A stretch of 19,679 nt of DNA from an uncultured Clostridia bacterium. Lineage in GTDB: Bacteria; Bacillota; Clostridia; Oscillospirales; Acutalibacteraceae. The position numbers were made by a program, and so were the translations under genes. The first letter of the stretch is position 1. Each line of letters opens with the position of its first letter. The notes under the pieces are model-generated. The model searched no databases. It was not told the DNA's origin and was given only the letters and a program-made list of their open reading frames with translations. The stretch is from positions 1-19,679 of the forward strand of contig CAUBKG010000041.1 in NCBI GenBank assembly GCA_958436475.1. The letters are read 5' to 3'. This document shows positions 14,426 to 19,679 of this stretch, in pieces.

Positions 14426-14749
14426 ATGGATATCAAAAAAATATCCGCCCCCGAGGCTGGCACCTCAAAGAGCGGAAGCAAAAATATCTCTATTGATGAT
14501 TATATCGGACGCATCCTCGGTTGTCAAGCAATAGAGGCCGATGCAATCGTATATGTCATGGGTGTGCAGCTTGCGCTTGCCGAGCGCTGGATCAACGTGG
14601 ACTTTTGGGATTACCCATACAACAAAACGGTTACGTGCCAGCTTGCAGGCAAAGACATGCTGCGCACCGAGAGCGTGACAAAGACGGGCAGAGATTGGCT
14701 CGACCGATGCAACGCGCTCAAAAAGGCCGTGGGAGGTCTTGAGCTATGA
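14426..14749 (+). CDS. Phage early protein (107 aa), unknown
   Basis: I do not recognise this protein. After a polar start (MDIKKISAPEAGTSKSGSKN) it reads ISIDDYIGRILGCQAIEADA and later WINVDFWDYPYNKTVTC, ending in a helical KTGRDWLDRCNALKKAVGG. It starts 2 bp after the AbrB-like gene and overlaps the next by 4 bp (ATGA). No catalytic motif is apparent. Confidence 0.65.
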   Translation: MDIKKISAPEAGTSKSGSKNISIDDYIGRILGCQAIEADAIVYVMGVQLALAERWINVDFWDYPYNKTVTCQLAGKDMLRTESVTKTGRDWLDRCNALKKAVGGLEL

Positions 14750-14946
14750 CCTGCCGTTTTAATACCCGCCGCACCTGTGATGGGTGCGGAGAATGCCGGG
14801 AGACAAAGCCCCGGTGTGATGAGTGTGGGTGCGTCCTACAGGGAGAGGACTGCTGGGAGCTGGTAGGCGGAAAAATGGTGTGCGAAAACTGCCTTGACCG
14901 CCGCTACCACAAGTGGAAGGAGGGGTCACGCGTATGCCCGGATTAG
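14746..14946 (+). CDS. Small zinc-finger-like protein (66 aa)
   Basis: The protein has many cysteines in pairs: CDGCGEC, CDECGC and CENC. These would form one or two zinc ribbons, with the last pair like half a LIM-type or treble-clef finger (CWELVGGKMVCENCLDRRYHK). Small proteins of this type are common in Firmicute phage early regions. Its start overlaps the previous stop (ATGA), and its end overlaps the next start by 13 bp. No specific function can be given. Confidence 0.7.
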   Translation: MTCRFNTRRTCDGCGECRETKPRCDECGCVLQGEDCWELVGGKMVCENCLDRRYHKWKEGSRVCPD

Positions 14947-15143
14947 ATAAGGTTGAGTATTATACCAGGTGCTCTGCGGTCGTGGCCGTGAATTTTCCCG
15001 AGGACAGGGTGCGGTGCCAGTGGTGCCCCTACTGCCGCAACGAGGACAGCCTCAAGCGGTGGAAATGTCTGATAACAGGCGAATATATCGTATACCCATT
15101 CTTGGGCGTTGGAAATCAATGCCCACTTACACCGGAGGAGTGA
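14934..15143 (+). CDS. Small cysteine-rich phage protein (69 aa)
   Basis: This protein has the pattern VRCQWCPYCRNEDSLKRWKC and later GNQCP, probably zinc-binding. Its opening YYTRCSAVVAVNFPEDRVRC looks like a recurring family of small clostridial phage proteins of unknown function. The ATG at 14934 is preferred because AAGGAGGGG lies about 9 bases upstream; the open frame extends a little further 5' inside the previous gene. Confidence 0.65.
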   Translation: MPGLDKVEYYTRCSAVVAVNFPEDRVRCQWCPYCRNEDSLKRWKCLITGEYIVYPFLGVGNQCPLTPEE

Positions 15144-15147
15144 CACA

Positions 15148-15726
15148 ATGGATAGTCCAAAGATTTACAGCGCGATCTGTAATGCCATGTCGGATGTCGG
15201 CGCAATCTGCAAAAACGAGCGCAATAAACAACAGGGGTTTTTGTTCCGCGGAATAGACGCAGTGTATATCGCCATGCAGCCGGTATTTATCAAAAATCGG
15301 ATATTTGTGTGCCCGGAGGTGCTGGAGCAGACACGCGAAGACCGTACGACAACCAAAGGCACAAACCTCATTTACTCGATCCTTAAGGTCAGGTTTACGT
15401 TTTATGCCGAGGACGGCAGCTCCGTGGTATCCGTTGTAACCGGCGAGGGTATGGACAGCGGAGACAAGGCCAGCAACAAGGCAATGAGCGCAGCATTTAA
15501 ATATGCGTGCTTTGAGGTGTTTTGCATCCCGACCAAGGAGCCGGTTGACCCCGACCGGGATACGCCGCATCCCTCTTATCCGGTGCAGGATCAGCCGCTG
15601 GTATGTGCTATTTGCGGGGGCGAGATCAAGGGGATCAAACATAACGGCCAGATCATGACGGCACAGGACGTGGCCAATAAATACGGCAAGTGCCCCGCCT
15701 GCCTGCGCAAAGGGATGGAGCAATGA
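15148..15726 (+). CDS. erf: ERF-family single-strand annealing protein
   Basis: This 192-aa protein fits the ERF superfamily of phage recombinases, which bind single-stranded DNA and anneal complementary strands during phage recombination and genome circularization. Seen: the N-terminal helix with IYSAICNAMSDVGAICKNERN, the core GFLFRGIDAVYIAMQPVFIK, and the family-typical GEGMDSGDKASNKAMSAAFKYA (about residues 105-126). A C-terminal zinc ribbon (CAICGG ... CPAC) is present. GGAGGAG lies close before the ATG. It overlaps the NinB-like gene by 4 bp and lies five genes before SSB, forming a recombination module. Confidence 0.9.
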   Translation: MDSPKIYSAICNAMSDVGAICKNERNKQQGFLFRGIDAVYIAMQPVFIKNRIFVCPEVLEQTREDRTTTKGTNLIYSILKVRFTFYAEDGSSVVSVVTGEGMDSGDKASNKAMSAAFKYACFEVFCIPTKEPVDPDRDTPHPSYPVQDQPLVCAICGGEIKGIKHNGQIMTAQDVANKYGKCPACLRKGMEQ

Positions 15727-16245
15727 CCGAGATAGAGTTTACCGAGGCAAGATGCGAGGAGCGGGATGGGGATATATGGCTTTGCATAAAGCCTTCCTCC
15801 CCCCGCCCGCGCCCACCAGTTTGTCTTTGATAAAAAGGGCACGGCATACATCGCACAGATCCAGCAAAAGCGTAATAAGCGCTCGCTGAACGCCAACGCC
15901 TATGCCTGGACGCTCATGGACAAAATGGCCGAGGTACTGCGCACAGACAAGGACAGCGTGTATCTCACGATGCTGGAGCGGTACGGCAGGTGCACGTACA
16001 TCGCGGTAATACCGGAGGCCGCGGAGCGGGTGAAGGAGACCTGGCGCACCGCGCGGGAACTCGGAGAGGTCACCGTAAACGGCAAGGCAGGCATACAGCT
16101 GCAGTGCTATTACGGCTCATCCACCTACAACACAAAAGAGATGTCCCGCCTGATCGACGGCATCGTGTCCGAGTGCAAAGACCTGGGGATCGAGACCATG
16201 ACCCCCGAAGAGCTGGCAAGGATCAAGGAGGAGTGGGGGCGATGA
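15723..16245 (+). pseudogene. NinB-like recombination protein, frameshifted as read
   Basis: The ATG at 15723 overlaps the ERF stop (ATGA) and opens MTEIEFTEARCEERDGDIWL, but the frame ends at a TGA (15828-15830). The +1 frame continues with QFVFDKKGTAYIAQIQQKRN and KRSLNANAYAWTLMDKMAEVL to the stop at 16245. The core looks like the NinB family of phage recombination proteins. Removing one C from the CCCCCC run at 15799-15804 joins the two parts as IKPSSPARAHQFVFD, giving about 173 aa. The 3' part has a normal ATGA overlap with the next gene. So this is either a real one-base insertion, a sequence error in the C run, or a +1 frameshift site. Confidence 0.8.
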
Positions 16246-16547
16246 GGAGCATTATGCAGGACAACCCGGATATCTGCTGGCGCTGCGGCCTGCCTGCCAA
16301 CGGCGATCCGCTGGACTGGCACCACTGCTTCGGCGGCTCGCTCCGCAAAAAGAGCGAGCAGTACGGGCTAAAGGTAAGGCTCCATCACGACCGGTGCCAC
16401 ATCTTTGGGCGGTATGCCGCCCATCAGTGCAAGGATACCGCAGACCGGATACATAGGGCGGCGCAAAGAGCCGCTATGCAGGCGTACAACTGGACGGCGG
16501 ATGACTTCCGCCGGGAATTTTATAAAAATTATCTCTTACAGATGTAA
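16242..16547 (+). CDS. HNH-like zinc protein (Ref-like or phage recombination nuclease candidate)
   Basis: This 101-aa protein has CWRCGLPANGDPLDWHHCFGGS followed by RLHHDRCHIFGRYAAH. Two cysteines, then an HH pair, then another HH with DRCH, resemble a compact HNH/beta-beta-alpha-metal nuclease fold. Similar proteins near NinB and ERF genes in Firmicute phages are often labelled HNH or Ref-like. The ATG overlaps the previous stop by 4 bp. Nuclease activity is inferred from the residue pattern only. Confidence 0.65.
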   Translation: MRSIMQDNPDICWRCGLPANGDPLDWHHCFGGSLRKKSEQYGLKVRLHHDRCHIFGRYAAHQCKDTADRIHRAAQRAAMQAYNWTADDFRREFYKNYLLQM

Positions 16548-16572
16548 AAATCAAAAAAGGAGGACTAATTTA

Positions 16573-16830
16573 ATGGGACACCTAAAAAACGATCACGGAC
16601 TAGTGCTTTTTGGCGCAACTCCTCCCGGTACTTGCCCGGAGTGCGCCGTCAAGCACGGCCCGGAGCAGCCGCACAACAGAGATAGCCTCGCCTATCAGTA
16701 CAAATTCTATGACCAACACGGCCGCTGGCCGACGTGGGCCGACGCTATGGCACATTGTCCACAAAAAATTAAACAGGCTTGGATTTCGGCCCTTAAAGAC
16801 AGGGGAGTGGAGGTTAATTGCGATGCTTAA
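16573..16830 (+). CDS. Conserved-looking phage protein (85 aa), unknown
   Basis: The protein starts MGHLKNDHGLVLFGATPPGT, has a CPEC pair, and then a distinctive HNRDSLAYQYKFYDQHGRWP followed by TWADAMAHC. This pattern recurs, as I recall, in hypothetical proteins of Firmicute phages. AAAGGAGG lies 8 bases before the ATG, which is why I do not use the longer open frame through the previous gene. Its end overlaps the SSB start by 8 bp. Function unknown. Confidence 0.7.
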   Translation: MGHLKNDHGLVLFGATPPGTCPECAVKHGPEQPHNRDSLAYQYKFYDQHGRWPTWADAMAHCPQKIKQAWISALKDRGVEVNCDA

Positions 16831-17248
16831 TACAGTGGCCCTTATGGGGCGGCTCACAAAAGACCCGGAGCTGCGTACCACGCAATCCAACATCCCCGTG
16901 ACCACCTTCACCCTTGCGGTGGAGCGGACGTATGCGAGGCAGGGCGAGGAGCGGCAGGCGGATTTTATCGACGTTGTCGCATGGCAAAAATCGGCGGAGT
17001 TCGCCACCCGGTATTTCCGGAAAGGCCAGCTCGTGGCGGTGGACGGTTCCATCCAGACCCGCAGCTACACAGACAAAGACGGCAACAGGCGCAAGGCGTT
17101 TGAGGTTGTCGCAAGCCACCTGCATTTTGCGGAGCCAAAGCGGGAGAATACCGGCGGGTATCAGCGGGAGGATTATGCAGCGCCACCCCTTGCAAATGCA
17201 GGCCCAGGCGATTTTGAAGAGATCGACCCGGATGATCTGCCGTTTTAA
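16823..17248 (+). CDS. ssb: Single-stranded DNA-binding protein
   Basis: This 141-aa SSB would coat single-stranded DNA during phage replication and recombination. Seen: the OB-fold start MLNTVALMGRLTKDPELRTT, then FIDVVAWQKSAEFATRYFRKGQLVAVDGSIQTRSY, then a glycine/proline linker. The acidic tail is EIDPDDLPF, the conserved C-terminal tip that contacts partner proteins. GGAGG lies about 10 bases before the ATG, inside the preceding gene. All parts are present and the length is normal. It lies between the ERF recombination genes and the replication genes. Confidence 0.96.
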   Translation: MLNTVALMGRLTKDPELRTTQSNIPVTTFTLAVERTYARQGEERQADFIDVVAWQKSAEFATRYFRKGQLVAVDGSIQTRSYTDKDGNRRKAFEVVASHLHFAEPKRENTGGYQREDYAAPPLANAGPGDFEEIDPDDLPF

Positions 17249-17260
17249 CGGAGGCGTAAC

Positions 17261-17647
17261 ATGATGCAAATATCTGACTACATACCCTATGGCAAAGATC
17301 ATGCCATATCCCGCGTGGAGCTCGCCCGGATAACCGGGCTGAAAGACCGCGAGGTGCGGAAGGCAATCAAACGGGAGCTTGGCAGAGGTACGGTCATCCT
17401 GTCCTCTGCCGCCGCCCGCGGCTACTGGCGGACGGACGACCTCGCCGAAATCGAGGCGTTTGTCCGTGAGAGCGACCACCGGCGCACGACAGAGGCAAAA
17501 ACGATAGAGCCCCTGCGGCGGATCCTCGCCGATCGAAAAGGGCTGGACGTCGTCCCGGTGCGGGCACATTACCGGCGGCTGCACAAAGACAGCACGCCGG
17601 AGGAATCAAAACAGATCGATGGACAAATGACGTTAGGCGGTGGATAA
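17261..17647 (+). CDS. Helix-turn-helix phage DNA-binding protein
   Basis: This 128-aa protein starts MMQISDYIPYGKDHAISRVE and continues LARITGLKDREVRKAIKREL, a winged-helix-like DNA-binding segment near the N-terminus. YWRTDDLAEIEAFVRE and a basic C-terminal half follow. GGAGG precedes the two adjacent ATGs (17261 and 17264). It stops one base before the replication initiator starts. It is typical of small proteins placed before phage replication genes; the precise role is unknown. Confidence 0.7.
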   Translation: MMQISDYIPYGKDHAISRVELARITGLKDREVRKAIKRELGRGTVILSSAAARGYWRTDDLAEIEAFVRESDHRRTTEAKTIEPLRRILADRKGLDVVPVRAHYRRLHKDSTPEESKQIDGQMTLGGG

Positions 17648-18430
17648 ATGGCAAGTTTATGGTATAAGGCGCATGTAGACCTCCCAGACCATCCCAAGAC
17701 GACCGAGGCGGCTTACATGCTCGGCATAGATGTTGACCTGCTTGTCGGCAAGCTGTACCGCCTTTGGAGTTGGGCCCTCTGCAACCGGGAGGACGGATTT
17801 TTTGCAAAGCACGAAGCGCCACTAATCGCAGAAAAAATGAGATGGAGAAAATCAGAAAAGAAGCTCATGGAGGCGCTGCTCAATGTCCCGAAGGGGGAAA
17901 ATGCAGGGTTTATAATCGAGGCAGATGGCGGATATCAGCTGTACAACTGGCACAAATACGCCGGAAAGCTAATCGAAAACCGAAGGAACGAAGCAGAACG
18001 GAAGGCAAAAAAAGCAAAGGAAATCCGGCAAATTTCCGCCGGAAATCCGGCGGAAACTCCACAGGAAATCCGAGAGAATTCCGGCGGAAATTCCGCGGAG
18101 GATCCTCGCGCGAAGAGTAAGAGTAAGACTAAGATATATACCCCCCTTACCCCCCACGGGGGATATGACGACGATTTTTTGGCCTTTTGGCAGGCATACC
18201 CCAAAAAGGTCGGGAAAGGGGCGGCGGAAAAGGCGTTTAAAAAAATCAAGGGGGCAAAACAGCTCTTACCGGCCATGCTGTCAGCCATAGAGGCGCAGGC
18301 TAAAACAGACCAGTGGCAGAGGGACAACGGCCAGTATATCCCCAATCCGTCCACGTGGCTTAACCAGCGGCGGTGGGAGGATGAGGCCCCGAAGCAAAAA
18401 AACACGGAAAGGTATAGGTGCCTGACATGA
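17648..18430 (+). CDS. Phage replication initiator (lambda O / DnaD-like)
   Basis: This 260-aa protein would bind the element's origin and recruit the helicase. Seen: an N-terminal winged-helix-like domain (MASLWYKAHVDLPDHPKTTE ... LYRLWSWALCNREDGFF; about 1-100), a charged linker (about 110-160), and a C-terminal domain with FLAFWQAYPKKVGKGAAEKA and GQYIPNPSTWLNQRRWEDE, common in phage replication proteins. The linker has a 15-residue tandem repeat beginning EIRQ and EIRE, and the DNA there carries four iteron-like repeats (18019-18107). The ATG directly follows the preceding stop. The DnaB gene starts inside its stop (ATGA). Confidence 0.85.
   Translation: MASLWYKAHVDLPDHPKTTEAAYMLGIDVDLLVGKLYRLWSWALCNREDGFFAKHEAPLIAEKMRWRKSEKKLMEALLNVPKGENAGFIIEADGGYQLYNWHKYAGKLIENRRNEAERKAKKAKEIRQISAGNPAETPQEIRENSGGNSAEDPRAKSKSKTKIYTPLTPHGGYDDDFLAFWQAYPKKVGKGAAEKAFKKIKGAKQLLPAMLSAIEAQAKTDQWQRDNGQYIPNPSTWLNQRRWEDEAPKQKNTERYRCLT
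18019..18107. other. Candidate replication origin (four ~22-bp iterons)
   Basis: GGAAATCCG or GGAAATTCCG occurs at 18019, 18041, 18064 and 18086, a spacing of 22, 23 and 22 bp. A fifth, weaker half-copy (GGAAACTCC) starts at 18052. The copies fall in two different reading frames, so they are not only a by-product of a protein repeat. An AT-richer stretch (about 18114-18140, AAGAGTAAGAGTAAGACTAA and on) follows. This layout matches origins of the lambda type, where iterons sit inside the initiator gene. Confidence 0.65.
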
Positions 18431-19653
18431 TTGACACAGCAGCAATACAGGCGGAGAGGGCGCTGATAGGGTGTGCCCTCCTTGACCCGGAAAAGGTAAT
18501 GCCGGAATGTATGCTCCGCCTTGACAAGCGGGACTTTGAGACGTTTGAGTATGGCGTTATTTTTAGCGCAATGTGTGATCTCTACCGCGAGGGCAAGGGC
18601 ATGGATGTTGTGACGGTGCTTGCCCGGATGGGATCGGAAATACAGGACGAAATGAAGGTCATGCTCCTCGGGGCGGCGGAAAGCGTGCCGCATATCGGCA
18701 ATTACCGCGGGTATATCGAGATAATCCTGAGGCAGTCCGCCCTGCGCCGCGCGAAGCAAAAATGCGAGGAGCTGTACAAAACGCTGGACGAGGGTGACGA
18801 CATCGGCGAGTGCCAGAGAGAGGCGGCGGAGCTGCTGCGGTGCTTTGAGCGCAAGGAGATGGCGGACACAGTCAGCCCGGCGCAGGGGCTCGAAGAATTT
18901 ACGGCAAGGATGCAAAAAACCAAGGCCTATATCGAGACCGGCATCGAGACCGTGGACAAATGGACGTATATCGGCAAAGGGGATTACGTCATCGTAGGCG
19001 GCAGGCCGTCATCCGGCAAAACCGCGCTTACGCTCCAGATGATGCTGCACATGGCCAGACGATACCGGGCGGTGTATTTTTCGCTCGAAACCAGCCCGGC
19101 CAAAATCACCGACCGTCTGGTCGCAAATTATGCGGGGATCGACCTCGCGCAGATCAAGAGGCACGCACTGGATGACGAGGCATGGCGGCGGCTGGACGGG
19201 GCCCGCATGCAGTACGAGGGGCTTAACTTTTCGGTCGTCCAGGCTGCGGGATGGACGGTCGAGCAAATCAGGGCGCGGGCCTTACTAGAGCGTGCAGAGG
19301 TCATTTTTATCGATTATCTTGGATTGCTTCGCGGGACGGGGAAAACCCGGTATGAGCAGGTAACGCAGATATCCGTTGACCTGCATGTTATGGCCCAGCA
19401 GCTGGGTATTGCCGTAATAGCCCTCGCCCAGCTCAACCGCGGCGGAAGCGAAACCCCGGGCATGGCTAGCCTGCGTGACAGCGGGCAGATTGAGCAGGAT
19501 GCAGACGTCATCATGATGCTCTCTGCACCCGAGGAGGACGATGGCTCGCGCAATCTTATCATCACCAAAAACAAAGAGGGCGTCACAGGCAGGATCGAAC
19601 TGAAATTCAGCGGCCCAAGGCAGCGATTTTATGAGCAGGATACGAGGTATTAA
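18427..19653 (+). CDS. dnaB: Replicative DNA helicase (DnaB family)
   Basis: This 408-aa DnaB-like helicase unwinds DNA at the element's replication fork. Seen: the N-terminal domain IQAERALIGCALLDPEKVMP ... DVVTVLARMG (about 6-70), Walker A GGRPSSGKTA (about 191-200), FSLETSPAK, Walker B VIFIDYLGLL (about 292-301), and the late ASLRDSGQIEQDADVIMML arginine-finger region. It is at the short end for DnaB but all motifs are present. I take the ATG at 18427, which overlaps the initiator stop (ATGA) and has AGGTG 6 bases before. A GTG at 18418 is an alternative. With the initiator it forms a self-contained replication module; no separate loader is seen within the window. Confidence 0.94.
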   Translation: MIDTAAIQAERALIGCALLDPEKVMPECMLRLDKRDFETFEYGVIFSAMCDLYREGKGMDVVTVLARMGSEIQDEMKVMLLGAAESVPHIGNYRGYIEIILRQSALRRAKQKCEELYKTLDEGDDIGECQREAAELLRCFERKEMADTVSPAQGLEEFTARMQKTKAYIETGIETVDKWTYIGKGDYVIVGGRPSSGKTALTLQMMLHMARRYRAVYFSLETSPAKITDRLVANYAGIDLAQIKRHALDDEAWRRLDGARMQYEGLNFSVVQAAGWTVEQIRARALLERAEVIFIDYLGLLRGTGKTRYEQVTQISVDLHVMAQQLGIAVIALAQLNRGGSETPGMASLRDSGQIEQDADVIMMLSAPEEDDGSRNLIITKNKEGVTGRIELKFSGPRQRFYEQDTRY

Positions 19654-19656
19654 ACC

Positions 19657-19679
19657 ATGAACTGGACGGAGGAGGAGTA
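19657..19679 (+). CDS. Start of a further early gene (cut by the window end)
   Basis: An ATG 3 bp after the DnaB stop opens MNWTEEE and runs off the window. Position and spacing agree with the operon continuing. The product cannot be named from seven codons. Confidence 0.5.

Noticed and set aside
17935..18915. Open frame of 326 codons on the minus strand
   Set aside because: It is antisense to the initiator and DnaB genes, and would be a lone reversed gene inside a tightly coupled operon.

Overview
The window looks like a chromosomal segment of a moderately GC-rich Clostridia member. Evidence for this is gene content (NatAB-type ABC pair, LUD protein, LicD, AbrB, small XRE regulators), strong AGGAGG ribosome sites and TTGACA/TATAAT-like promoters. 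An Oscillospirales-type gut Firmicute fits, but this is inference and no rRNA is present. It divides into a host part (1 to about 10202) and the left part of an integrated prophage or related element (about 10203 to the window end).

Host part. On the minus strand, a family-4 glycosyltransferase and a PlsC-type acyltransferase form a probable membrane-lipid pair (94-2014). A small anchored protein (2382-2648, +) and a multi-pass acyltransferase-3 protein (2878-3951, -) converge on two strong terminators. The 3952-4469 intergenic stretch is a block of hairpins with two ~69-bp direct repeats. Next come a LUD-domain protein and a YjdF/DUF2238-like membrane protein on the plus strand. A four-gene minus operon (8792 to 6137) holds an XRE regulator, a small membrane protein, an ABC ATPase and an ABC-2 permease, with two operator-like palindromes on its promoter. 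LicD (8989-9825, -) has a strong promoter followed at once by two abutting perfect palindromes. The host part ends with an initiator tRNA-Met gene (10126-10202).

Element part. A large serine recombinase reads toward the tRNA, and its last codons lie antisense to the tRNA 3' end. A lysogeny-type section follows: a 44-aa basic protein with its own promoter and palindrome, a zinc-ribbon/SHOCT protein, and a cI-like repressor. Divergent promoters at 13308-13396 separate these from a tightly packed plus-strand early operon. That operon encodes small unknown proteins, an AbrB-like regulator, an ERF annealing protein, a NinB-like protein (frameshifted as read), an HNH-like zinc protein, SSB, a DNA-binding protein, a lambda-O/DnaD-like initiator and a DnaB helicase, and it runs off the window. 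Genes are mostly coupled by ATGA overlaps. The initiator gene carries four ~22-bp iteron-like repeats next to an AT-richer stretch, so it probably contains the replication origin.

No rRNA, CRISPR array or insertion sequence was seen. The most interesting points are the origin inside the initiator gene, the recombinase/initiator-tRNA/terminator overlap, the hairpin-repeat block with a compensatory change, the licD leader, and the frameshifted NinB-like gene.
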